DNA of 64,000 nucleotides, taken from G965216695 sp965216695 (lineage in GTDB: Bacteria; Pseudomonadota; Gammaproteobacteria; Pseudomonadales; Azotimanducaceae). Below, piece after piece: positions 16,795 through 25,059 of this stretch; within the stretch, counting starts at the first letter, position 1; the number at the start of each line of letters is the position of its first letter. The notes beneath the pieces were generated by a model. The model was not told where the DNA came from, did no database searches, and saw nothing but the letters and a program-made list of their open reading frames with translations. Where the stretch lies: positions 3,286,001 to 3,350,000 of the forward strand of contig OZ244212.1 of NCBI GenBank assembly GCA_965216695.1, given 5' to 3'. A program made the translations under genes and the position numbers.

Positions 16795-18582
16795 ATGGTG
16801 CGAAAAACGCTGACAACGCTGGGCATTCACGGCCTCGGCGACCACCGGAACGGCACCTGGAGGGACGAGTGGTCTGAGGCGCTCAACTCTGCCGTGCCCG
16901 GGTCCGACCAGGTGCAGCTGCACGACTACTATCTAACGTACGACCCCATTTTCGAAGGGGTTGAACTGGACCCGGCCGACACCGTGCGGGCATTCTGGAA
17001 GCTCCTGCGCAGTGGCATCGGCAGCGTGTTCGACCGGCGGCGCGGCGAACCCGGAACCCGCGGCCGGGGTGCGGTGGGCGACGCCCGGGAACGGTTGAGA
17101 TGGACAGCGGGGTATATCGTTGCGTGGCTGGAAGACGAGGGGTTTCGGACGCGTACGCGCGAACTGGTGTATCAGGCGATTGAAACCCATCGGCCCGACG
17201 TTCTCTTGGCGCACAGTCTTGGTTCGCTGATTGCGTATAATGCGCTGTCCCACCCCGACGCCGACGATCTTAGGTCGTCACTGAGGCGGCTCCGCTTCGT
17301 TACGCTCGGCTCGCAGATTGCGAATCCGTTTGTGGTGCGCAATCTAACCCCGGGACGGGTCGAGGCCCTGCCGGTGGGACTCTGGTATCACCTCTACAAT
17401 CGGCACGACGGTGTGTTCACGGCGCCTATCAGCCTCTGGGATACGCAGCGGTTTCGGCAGGTGCTCACCCCGTTCGACCCGCCGGGCGAGGCGGCGGACC
17501 ACAAAGCGACAAGCTACCTGAAGCACACATCCACCGTTGAGGCGGTGTGGCGTCCAATCGTCGAAGAACGCATCAATTCCAAACCACTGGGTCGGCGGCG
17601 CGCAACCCTGCGGGGTGGCGCGCGTCCGGGACGCAACCACCGCGCGCTGATCGTCGGCATCAATCGGTACCCCGATCCGGGCCAGCGGCTCGATGGTTGC
17701 GTGAACGATGCGTTCCTTATGAGCTCGGTGCTGCAGGAGTGCGGCTTTCCTGTCGACGGCATCAGACTTTGTCTCGATGAACGGGCTACCCAGCAGGGAA
17801 TTCTGGAACGGCTGGAATGGTTGCTCGATGAACCGGGAAAGGGCGATCAACGGCTGCTCTATTACAGCGGGCACGGCGCGACGCTACCGGCCTACGGCCT
17901 GTGGGACGAACCGGACCGCCTCACGGAAACACTCGTTCCGGTGGATTTCGACTGGTCCGAGGCGACCGCAATCACCGACGACCGGATTCACCAGCTCTAT
18001 AGCCAGCTACCCTTCGATACGCATTTTGCGATGATCCTCGACTGCTGCCACGCGGGCGGTATGCACCGCGACGGCGCGGCGAAGGCGCGCGGAATCGATC
18101 CGCCGGACGACATACGGCATCGGGCGATGCGGTGGGACGACTCCATCCGCATGTGGGTGCCGCGGGAGTTTGAACCGTTCAACGACGCATTCTCAAAAGA
18201 CCCGGATGAGACGGAACTGTATTTCGGTAGCCAGGGCTGCACCGCACGTCTGGGCCGGGCCGGCATGTTGCGTGGCTTGAGCCAATCCGAGTACGCGCGG
18301 CTGAAGCAGCAACACGGCGACAGTCGATTCGGGCCTTATCTGCCGCTATTGATCGAGGCGTGCGCCGAACACGAACTGGCATTCGAGTATCGCCATGGGG
18401 TGGAGAGCTACGGCGCGTTCACCTTCGTGCTGGCGCAGCTGCTACGCCAGTACCAGCGCATCTCCTTCGATCGGCTCGTCAACGAACAGGTGGCGCAACG
18501 GCTCGAGGCACTCGGCTATCAACAGACGCCGGTGCTGTTGGGTCCCTGTGACGTAACCGAGCGTACAGTGCCTTGGCTGTAG
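16795..18582 (+). CDS. Alpha/beta-hydrolase - caspase (peptidase C14-like) fusion protein
   Basis: A 595-residue protein with two enzyme-like halves. Residues about 5-280 look like an alpha/beta hydrolase: an oxyanion-type GIHGLGDH near the N-terminus and AHSLGS with the presumed nucleophile Ser141. Residues about 285-595 form a caspase-like C14 domain: RALIVGINRYPD, the catalytic His in YYSGHGA (His360) and the catalytic Cys in LDCCHAGG (Cys418, the residue before His). Prokaryotic caspase homologues cleave after Arg or Lys and often act in stress or defence pathways. The pairing with a lipase-like domain suggests a protease-activated or two-step effector, but that is inference. There is no signal peptide. 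GGAGG lies 5 nt before ATG 16795. It is convergent with the DyP peroxidase operon, 10 nt away. Confidence 0.82.
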   Translation: MVRKTLTTLGIHGLGDHRNGTWRDEWSEALNSAVPGSDQVQLHDYYLTYDPIFEGVELDPADTVRAFWKLLRSGIGSVFDRRRGEPGTRGRGAVGDARERLRWTAGYIVAWLEDEGFRTRTRELVYQAIETHRPDVLLAHSLGSLIAYNALSHPDADDLRSSLRRLRFVTLGSQIANPFVVRNLTPGRVEALPVGLWYHLYNRHDGVFTAPISLWDTQRFRQVLTPFDPPGEAADHKATSYLKHTSTVEAVWRPIVEERINSKPLGRRRATLRGGARPGRNHRALIVGINRYPDPGQRLDGCVNDAFLMSSVLQECGFPVDGIRLCLDERATQQGILERLEWLLDEPGKGDQRLLYYSGHGATLPAYGLWDEPDRLTETLVPVDFDWSEATAITDDRIHQLYSQLPFDTHFAMILDCCHAGGMHRDGAAKARGIDPPDDIRHRAMRWDDSIRMWVPREFEPFNDAFSKDPDETELYFGSQGCTARLGRAGMLRGLSQSEYARLKQQHGDSRFGPYLPLLIEACAEHELAFEYRHGVESYGAFTFVLAQLLRQYQRISFDRLVNEQVAQRLEALGYQQTPVLLGPCDVTERTVPWL

Positions 18583-18592
18583 CTGCAGCGCG

Positions 18593-20059
18593 TTAGTCCG
18601 CGCGTGCGTAGTCGCCGCGGGTGATTGCACGGAACGCTCGGATGCCGGGCAGAAAAAAGTAATCGCCGCCCTTGTTGTGTACGAAATCCTGAAAGTTTGC
18701 GCAGAGCACGGCTTTCGGTTCATCGTACCCGTCGTCCTTTCCAGGCGGAATCACGAAAGCGGAATTGCGGTTCTCGGAGGTGGAGCCGGTGATCGGGTCC
18801 ACCAGATCGCCTTGATCCAGGTCGTTACCGAAATTGACCCACTGTCGCTGCACAAACTCGAACTGGCGGACCAGATCGGCGTTGAGTGCGATGAAGATCA
18901 ACCCTCGCTCAGAGTGCGCTTCCTGCGGCTCGCGCTGTTGCGTTGCCGAAGGCTCATCGTAGGTGATTCCGCGGCGCAGCAACCGGTGCCGGCTGACCTG
19001 CACCGTTGCGAAGCCGAGCGCGTCCCGGGGATTGGTACGGCGGATGTGCGAACCGAGTGGGGTCCGGCTGCCGCGGGGATCGTCGGCGTAGCGCAGGTCA
19101 TTGTTCACTTTCGTGTCCGGAAACGCGGTGCTGGCATGAAATCCGCGCATGGGTGCACCGCCCAGAATCGTGCCGTCGCGGTTGCGTCCCACCATCTTGG
19201 TGGCGACGTAGTCGGGGTCAACGCCGTTGGCCTGCGCAATCTGCTGCATCGTTTCACGAAACAGGTCCACGTCCTGCGACAGTTTGCGGTACACCAGAAA
19301 CGAACCGTTGCGCGCGAGGTCGCGCGGGCGGGGGGCGGACGAGACTTCGCCGGCTTCGTCCAGGTGCCCAAGAATGAATTCGCCGGGTGACAGGGCTTCC
19401 CACCCGGTTCGCGTGTATTTTCCGGCGCCAGGGGAGGCGTCCTGCGGGTGCAGACCGGCAATCGGTGGGTTGCTGACGCCGTCGCGGAAGCCGAAATGCT
19501 CGATCACGTCGCCTTTCCGCGGCTCGCGGGCGTGATCGCCGATGCCAACCGGGTCTGCGGGATCGTAGAGGCGTTTGCTGCCGGTTTGCGTGTCCAGCAC
19601 CGTCAGGCCGTGTGCTTCAGGATTCCACGCGTCAAGTTGTGCGTGCAGTGCGGCCCGGCTGGGGCCGTACAGCATCAACAGCACGTCGATGCGGCCGACG
19701 CGCCACACGTCTTCCCAGTGCGCAGGCCCGCTGTTGCCGACGTCCCCCAACAGGTGCGCTCGCGCGCGCATGCCGTGCCGGAATGCGGCGGGAAACGTAT
19801 CCAGGAAAACGGAGGCAACCTCCAGCGCGTGCAGACCGTCGAACGTAAACGCCACGTTCACGCACAGGTCTGGCGCTGCGCCATTGCTCACCGCCCAGGT
19901 GCTGGTGAGGTCGAGGCCGTTCAGAAAGGCCGCGGCGTCGTCGGAACGATCCGGATCGATCTTCAGGTACGCGAAAAGCGCGTGGGGCCACGGTGAGCTG
20001 TAGCCGCGCAGCAGGCCCTGAAGGTCGTCGGTAGCCAGGCCGTGATCGTGCAGTTTCAT
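18593..20059 (-). CDS. DyP-type heme peroxidase
   Basis: A 488-residue dye-decolorising-type peroxidase, which uses H2O2 and heme to oxidise aromatic or other substrates. It shows the family motif GFRDG at residues 190-194 with the catalytic Asp193, and a candidate proximal heme ligand His338 in LGSHIRRTNPRD followed by the HRLLRRG region. It has no Tat or Sec signal, so it should be cytoplasmic. The length fits the larger DyP subclasses rather than the compact, encapsulin-associated type. Its ATG overlaps the stop of the upstream unknown gene as ATGA (20059-20056). It is the last gene of a tightly coupled operon. Confidence 0.88.
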   Translation of the reverse strand: MKLHDHGLATDDLQGLLRGYSSPWPHALFAYLKIDPDRSDDAAAFLNGLDLTSTWAVSNGAAPDLCVNVAFTFDGLHALEVASVFLDTFPAAFRHGMRARAHLLGDVGNSGPAHWEDVWRVGRIDVLLMLYGPSRAALHAQLDAWNPEAHGLTVLDTQTGSKRLYDPADPVGIGDHAREPRKGDVIEHFGFRDGVSNPPIAGLHPQDASPGAGKYTRTGWEALSPGEFILGHLDEAGEVSSAPRPRDLARNGSFLVYRKLSQDVDLFRETMQQIAQANGVDPDYVATKMVGRNRDGTILGGAPMRGFHASTAFPDTKVNNDLRYADDPRGSRTPLGSHIRRTNPRDALGFATVQVSRHRLLRRGITYDEPSATQQREPQEAHSERGLIFIALNADLVRQFEFVQRQWVNFGNDLDQGDLVDPITGSTSENRNSAFVIPPGKDDGYDEPKAVLCANFQDFVHNKGGDYFFLPGIRAFRAITRGDYARAD

Positions 20060-20616
20060 CGTTTCCAGGCTCCGCTGGATATGCCGGACTTCAACCGGTG
20101 GTACTGATCCAGCAGCATCTCGTCCGTTACGCCGCGTGCGGCATAGCGCACGAGTTCGCCGATCAGATGCTGTTGTTCGAGACGTTTAATCGTCGCATCG
20201 AGCGTAAGGTTGTCGAGTGCCGCAAGCGTGACTTTGCGATCGAACGAGAAAGGTTCGATGTAGCTCTTGAGCGCAGCGGCGCTTACAGGTCTCGTTTCGG
20301 GGAAGTCCTTGCAGTTGCCAAGCACATCCACGGTGATTTCCTGGCGCTCTTGTGTAAGGAAACGCAGCAGCTGATCTGCAGAGTGATCGGTAACCGCCAG
20401 TAGCAGCAACAGCGCATCCGGCAGCGTTTCGAGCTTCGTGGTGCCCATCGCTGGAACGGTCTGTTCAATCAGGTGCAGCCGCGCGGTGTGCGCCGGACTC
20501 CCCTGGAACCAGGCGTCCATCAGGGCGCGGTCGGTCACCAGGTCACGCACGCGGCTCAACTCGAGCCGGCGCAGGGTTGTTTTCAGCGGCAGGGCCAATG
20601 TCAGCATCGCGTGCAC
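20056..20616 (-). CDS. Unknown protein in the P450/DyP operon
   Basis: A 186-residue, predicted soluble, mostly helical protein that I do not recognise. It has no signal peptide, membrane segment, Cys-rich motif or known catalytic signature. Features are a leucine-rich middle (ALLLLLAV) and a charged C-terminus ending SGISSGAWKR. The start is GTG 20616, 2 nt after the upstream TAA, or ATG 20607. Neither has a convincing Shine-Dalgarno, which suggests translational coupling. The 4-nt overlap with the DyP gene makes joint function likely. A partner or maturation factor of the heme enzymes is possible but unsupported. Confidence 0.7.
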   Translation of the reverse strand: MHAMLTLALPLKTTLRRLELSRVRDLVTDRALMDAWFQGSPAHTARLHLIEQTVPAMGTTKLETLPDALLLLLAVTDHSADQLLRFLTQERQEITVDVLGNCKDFPETRPVSAAALKSYIEPFSFDRKVTLAALDNLTLDATIKRLEQQHLIGELVRYAARGVTDEMLLDQYHRLKSGISSGAWKR

Positions 20617-20618
20617 GG

Positions 20619-21305
20619 TTACAGCGCCAGATCGTAGGGCTGGCCACTCTGGTACGTGGGTGGTTGCGTATCGTGGTAGGCGTCATCGGGATCTACCTCG
20701 GACCAGCGGTTGGGGTCCTGGGGTGTGAATCGCAGGTCCGCGGCGTGCTCGGCAAGCAGCGCATCGAAGGCATGGCGGAAGGCTGCCGCGTCGCCCTGCG
20801 CCGCCGCGGCATCAAGCGCTTCGGCGGCGGGTGCAAGCCGATCGGCGCTATGAATGTCGCGCACGCTCGCATGCGGATATGCCGAATAGTAGTAGTCCGG
20901 AACATACTCGTGATAGCGAATGTAGCGTTTGAACCGTCGCAGCGGCCGCGCACCCGGGAATCCGCAGCTCGTACTCCACACGAAGTCCATTCCACGACGA
21001 ATCTTGTTCACTAAGCTGAATGTATCTATGTAGTGTTCCCAGGGACCATTGAAGTTACTGGTAAACAGCAGGTAGTACCGCGAGCTGCGACGGCGGTAAC
21101 CGAACACGTGGCGCTCGTGCGGCAGCCGAATGATCTGCCAGCGGGCAAAGTGAATGAACTGGAGCTGCCTTAGTTCCAGAAACTCGAACCGGCCGAAGAA
21201 CCGCAGGAACAACCGTGTAACGGTCACCTGTCCGCGCCGGATCGGAGTCAGTACGGTGAGCGGGAACACCTTTCCCTCGATGGCAAGTGGTGCGTCGGAG
21301 TTCAC
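20619..21305 (-). CDS. Unknown aromatic-rich protein in the P450/DyP operon
   Basis: A 228-residue protein that I cannot assign firmly. The N-terminal half is rich in Arg, Phe and Tyr and contains FIHFARW and LLFTSNFNGPWEHYID. Patterns of this kind occur, as far as I remember, in the N-terminal regions of some heme-peroxidase-associated proteins. The middle has RYIRYHEYVPDYYYSAYP. The C-terminus is Asp/Pro-rich. It has no signal peptide or membrane segment. GTG 21305 overlaps the P450 stop as GTGA, so it is translationally coupled to the P450 and followed by the second unknown gene after 2 nt. Confidence 0.72.
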   Translation of the reverse strand: MNSDAPLAIEGKVFPLTVLTPIRRGQVTVTRLFLRFFGRFEFLELRQLQFIHFARWQIIRLPHERHVFGYRRRSSRYYLLFTSNFNGPWEHYIDTFSLVNKIRRGMDFVWSTSCGFPGARPLRRFKRYIRYHEYVPDYYYSAYPHASVRDIHSADRLAPAAEALDAAAAQGDAAAFRHAFDALLAEHAADLRFTPQDPNRWSEVDPDDAYHDTQPPTYQSGQPYDLAL

Positions 21306-22564
21306 GTGTGTGCTCCCTCCGTGATCTCGAGTGGAATATGAATGGGGATCAGCCCGGCCCAGCGGGTACGGTCTGCGCGTTGGATGTCGTGTTGAAGCAG
21401 TGTGCGGTAGAGGGCCGTGAGTACGGTTTCGGCGATGAACGCACCAATGCAGTTGTGCTCCTGGTAGCCGAACACAATCTTGCTGTTGTTACTGCGTTCC
21501 GGCTGAAACAACTGCGGGTCGAGGTAACGTCTGGGGTCGTACATGGCCGACTGCAGTGCCATGAAGATGAACCGGTTCGGCTTGATCGTGCGGCGCCGGA
21601 ACGTCGTGTGCTCGAGGCTTACGTCTTGATCCTGCGTTCGCCGCCACAGACCCGGCACGATGAACGCCATGCGCAGCGATTCATGAACGCACTGTACGAA
21701 CGCCTCAGGCCGAGTACGGGCGTAGTGGGTGCAGGTTGCAAGCGCCTGCGCGTCGTTCAGCATTAGATCCAGCATTCGGGCCGCGCCGCTGACGGTGGGT
21801 GTGGCACAGCCAATGATCATGTCCACGAACATGTCTACCACCGGTTGTCGTTCCAGAGCGCCGGCGGCGATGCCCTCGCGCGCCCGTGCCATAACCGTGG
21901 GGCGATCGTGCAAATGCGGCGTGGGCGCTTCGTCGGCATCCAGCGAACGTTCTACGAAGTGCGTGATTCGCGCATGCGCGTGCTGTGCGCTCGCAATGGT
22001 TTCCTCATCAGGTTCGCCAACAAGGAATACATAGCCGCCAATATGAAACGCACACGCGAGGATCTCGTGCGCCTCGGTGTCAGATAGTTGCACACCGAAG
22101 TACTCAGAGAACACCGCCGGAACCGCTACATGCACGTAGTCGCGTGCTCCGTCGAGGCGCCCGCCGTCGGCGAGGGCGTCCCCGACGATGCGCGCACAGA
22201 GGCGGTCGAGCATGTCCTGCAGCAGAGCACGATCGTTGGCTTTCCAGAGTTCCCGGACCGCGTTCCTGACCGACCAGTACGCGTGATCCATCTGGGTATG
22301 GGCCAGTAGAAAAGACTTACCCCAACCCGCATCTCGGGAGCGTTCGTCGTAAGGCACGGGCAGCTTGTGCGCGCGCGCCATGATTTCCTGGACGTCGGCG
22401 AATCGTGACGCAACGGTGTAACGCGTGAACGGGACGTTGAAGGTGCCGAGCGGGCGGGTGAGATCGGTGAGGTAGACGATGCCTTTGCGCGCGGCCCACC
22501 CCTTGCTGCGTTCGATCCAGGAAGCTTCTGCTTTTGCAATCGGAAAAGGCGCCGTCCCCGTCAC
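21302..22564 (-). CDS. Atypical cytochrome P450
   Basis: A 420-residue P450-fold protein. The heme loop reads FGYQEHNCIGAF with the cysteine ligand at residue 372, and ExxR is ESLR at 295-298. The I-helix motif is IIGCATPTVS (250-259): Ala occupies the place of the usual acid before the conserved Thr255. This suggests altered oxygen activation, as in P450s that use peroxides or rearrange hydroperoxides. The heme loop also lacks the second glycine usual in FGxGxHxC. The start is GTG 22564. It lies 33 nt after the regulator gene and overlaps the next gene as GTGA, so it heads the enzymatic part of the operon with the DyP peroxidase. Confidence 0.8.
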   Translation of the reverse strand: MTGTAPFPIAKAEASWIERSKGWAARKGIVYLTDLTRPLGTFNVPFTRYTVASRFADVQEIMARAHKLPVPYDERSRDAGWGKSFLLAHTQMDHAYWSVRNAVRELWKANDRALLQDMLDRLCARIVGDALADGGRLDGARDYVHVAVPAVFSEYFGVQLSDTEAHEILACAFHIGGYVFLVGEPDEETIASAQHAHARITHFVERSLDADEAPTPHLHDRPTVMARAREGIAAGALERQPVVDMFVDMIIGCATPTVSGAARMLDLMLNDAQALATCTHYARTRPEAFVQCVHESLRMAFIVPGLWRRTQDQDVSLEHTTFRRRTIKPNRFIFMALQSAMYDPRRYLDPQLFQPERSNNSKIVFGYQEHNCIGAFIAETVLTALYRTLLQHDIQRADRTRWAGLIPIHIPLEITEGAHT

Positions 22565-22597
22565 CGTGCGTTCCCTGCGTTGGCTACGTCCCCGACT

Positions 22598-24268
22598 CTA
22601 TGTGGTTTCGTCGACCGGGTCCACCCACCCCGCTAGTCGGAGCGACTCCTCGATGTGTCCGTTCCAGGAGGGATCGTCGAACAAAACCCACCGGGTATCG
22701 CGCCGGGTCGGAGGCCCGCGTCGGTTGTCGTAGCGACTCAAGTTTTGCGCCGCCTTTGTGATCTGGCCGTTGCGGGCCAGCGCGCAGATCTTGATCAGGC
22801 TGGCGAGCCAGTATCCCGGCCTGAGCTCCAGTGCTTTGTCTGCCTCGGCCAGACTGCGGGTCCAGTCTTCCAGCATGTAGTAGCACATTGCCAGATCACC
22901 GTGCGTGTGGAACGTGACCAGGTCGAAGGGGCTGAGCCGGATGCTTGTGCGCAGGCTCTGTATCGCCTCGTCGGGTCTGCCGAGCAGGTAGAGCGCGCTG
23001 CCCAGATGGGAATGTGCCCAGCCGAAGCTTGGGTTTGCGCGAATCGCGTGCCGGAACGCGTCTTCGGCTTCGGCGGGTCGACCCCGCATCAGGTCTGCAA
23101 TCCCGTTCAGCAGAATCACTTTGGGGTTTTGCGGGTCCAGGCCCATCGCGCGGTTGATGTGTTGTTCCATTGGCAGCCACGCGTCACCGGCGCCGCGCAT
23201 CGCGGAGATGGTCCAGAAGTGCCACCAGGCCATTTGAATGTGAGCGTCTGTGCACGCCGGATCCATCGCAATCGCGCGTTCAAAAAAATCCTTGGCAATG
23301 GCGGAATCCTGACGTGTCAGGCGGTACTGGTGGCGCGTGCCGCGCCGAACCAGGTGCCAGGCTTCGATTTCGGTCGGGTCTGACGGCAGCGGCTGCTCGC
23401 GTTCGGTCCGTTCGATCTCGGGCTCGATGTAGCCGACGATGTCCTGCGTGATATCGCTCTGCAATCGAATCAGTTGATCGAATCCGGATTGGTACGTACG
23501 CGAGCCGAGCGTCGTCTGGTGTGCGGTTTCGATCAGCTGAACGCGGATGATCACGGACTCGTCCAGGGGCCGCAGGTTGCCGGTTACGATGTAACCCGCG
23601 TCGAGTTCGGCGGCGATATGCGACAGTGGTTTGTGTCCGTCTGCATAGCTCAGCGTGGAGTGGTGTGAAATGACTGGAAAGGTCCGGTAGCGCTGCAGAT
23701 GGCCAACGATGTCCTCGGCCAGTGCTTCGCTGAGGTACTCCAGATCCGTCGACTGCGAGAAGATTCGAAACGGCAACACAGCAATGGCAGCCTTGCCTCG
23801 GAACCCGGGAACGCCCGTGTGCTGGGAGGGTGCCGGTGTATGCGATGACTGATCGGTTTCGTCGAGCCGTACCAGCGGATGCTCACCCGTTGCAATCAGC
23901 CGCGGTTCGACGAGACAGGTGTACCCGCGTCCGAAGATCGTACGTATGAAGCGTGGCTCGTCACCGTCGTCGCCGAGCGCTCGGCGGACGTTGTAGACGC
24001 AACGCTTCAGCGTCTCGTCACCGCCGTATCCCTGCTTCCATACAGACCCGATCAGTTGTTCTTTCGTGGCGACAAATCCGGCCGATGCGCTCAGATACAC
24101 GAGAACGTCCATCGGCTTGCGTTGCAGCCGCACGACGCGGCCGTCTGGATGCGTGATCTGACCCATCGCGGGTTCGACCTTGGTATCCTGCAGCCAGAAT
24201 CCGTCGTACAGCTCGCGAACGTTCGTGTTCATTGGCATTGCGGGCGTCTCCACCGTGGGAATACGCAC
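22598..24268 (-). CDS. CadC/OmpR-type winged-helix regulator with TolB-like and TPR domains
   Basis: A 556-residue cytoplasmic regulator. Residues about 20-120 form an OmpR/CadC-type winged helix (RKPMDVLVYL, GGDETLKRCVYNVRRALGD, FIRTIFGRGYTC). Next is a TolB N-terminal-like segment beginning AIAVLPFRIFS, then tetratricopeptide repeats including AIRANPSFGWAHSHLGSALY and a further ALELRPGYW unit. There is no transmembrane helix, unlike CadC itself. I chose GTG 24268, with GAGGAG 9 nt upstream; ATGs at 24238 and 24232 are alternatives. It sits 33 nt upstream of the P450 gene on the same strand and probably controls that operon and itself. Confidence 0.85.
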   Translation of the reverse strand: MRIPTVETPAMPMNTNVRELYDGFWLQDTKVEPAMGQITHPDGRVVRLQRKPMDVLVYLSASAGFVATKEQLIGSVWKQGYGGDETLKRCVYNVRRALGDDGDEPRFIRTIFGRGYTCLVEPRLIATGEHPLVRLDETDQSSHTPAPSQHTGVPGFRGKAAIAVLPFRIFSQSTDLEYLSEALAEDIVGHLQRYRTFPVISHHSTLSYADGHKPLSHIAAELDAGYIVTGNLRPLDESVIIRVQLIETAHQTTLGSRTYQSGFDQLIRLQSDITQDIVGYIEPEIERTEREQPLPSDPTEIEAWHLVRRGTRHQYRLTRQDSAIAKDFFERAIAMDPACTDAHIQMAWWHFWTISAMRGAGDAWLPMEQHINRAMGLDPQNPKVILLNGIADLMRGRPAEAEDAFRHAIRANPSFGWAHSHLGSALYLLGRPDEAIQSLRTSIRLSPFDLVTFHTHGDLAMCYYMLEDWTRSLAEADKALELRPGYWLASLIKICALARNGQITKAAQNLSRYDNRRGPPTRRDTRWVLFDDPSWNGHIEESLRLAGWVDPVDETT

Positions 24269-25059
24269 GATCGGGCACTCCTCAGAGCAGTCGATCGGTC
24301 AATGAGCTGTTTGAAAGGGCCAAGACAGAAACGATTTGCGCGTCTTGTTAACAAAGCTGTAGATAAAATCCCTTCCCTATCAGCAGCCTAACGCATCGGT
24401 CGAGCGGAGAAAAGGACAAAAAAATCACCAAATCGGGACTTTTGGTTCAGGACTGGTTCTTGCGTATCTGGCAATTTAGCTGCCGTCGCGCGCGATCATG
24501 GGTTCAGGGACGCGAGGCTTGATCCACGACAGTCAGGGACGCAAACCGCCAGGGACGTTTGAGAACGACGACCAAGCTGACCGCCAACGCAGGCAGCGAG
24601 GCCGAAGGCAAGGCCGAAACGGATGAAGGCAGAGATTGGACCAATAGAGGCTAACCGATAAGGAGCCAGCGGACGGTCCAGGGCCACGGACTAGGGCCCA
24701 GTACACGGGAACGTACAAGGCGTACAAGGGACGTACGAGGAAACGAGAGACGAAGAGACCAACCGGAATGCGCCGGTCGCGGCGTTTACCGGAGCACAGG
24801 TAGGTGCGTTGTGGTTCACACTCGAGCGGACAGTGGCACCTGACGGAATAGGGCGCCGAATGGATTCCGGGCCACTGTCCTGCTTCTTTTTTGCCGGCGG
24901 TTTCAACCGATTGCCTCCGGCGGTCATTTCGCCGGCCCCTCCGCGCTTTGAGCTCCGAAATTTCCACCGATTGATTTGCTGAAGCACTCGCGTCTTACAC
25001 GTGGAGCGAACGGCGTATGCGTTTGCGAATCGGTGTTCAAGACGTGGAGAACAGATGCT
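24269..25059. other. Long structured intergenic region
   Basis: About 790 bp without a credible gene. It contains a 10-bp palindrome TTGTTAACAA (24345-24354) in the probable promoter of the regulator gene. Three copies of CAGGGACG lie at 24505, 24534 and 24550. A run of near-tandem 9-11-nt units (GTACACGGGAA, CGTACAAGG, CGTACAAGGGA, CGTACGAGG) lies at 24701-24739. A terminator-like composite hairpin lies at 24828-24880. A minus-strand open frame (24691-25596) mostly overlaps the secreted-protein gene and looks like a shadow. The organisation is compatible with a non-coding RNA on the plus strand ending near 24892, but no promoter is clear. Confidence 0.5.
24828..24892 (+). terminator. Composite hairpin followed by a T-rich run
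   Basis: A 10-bp perfect stem GGACAGTGGC (24828-24837) / GCCACTGTCC (24871-24880) encloses a second 6-bp stem CGGAAT (24844-24849) / ATTCCG (24864-24869). TGCTTCTTTTTT follows directly. This is the form of an intrinsic terminator on the plus strand, although no plus-strand gene lies upstream, so it could end an unannotated RNA. Confidence 0.5.

Noticed and set aside
24480..24892. RNase P RNA, tmRNA or 6S RNA
   Set aside because: None of the conserved core sequences of these RNAs is present in the interval.
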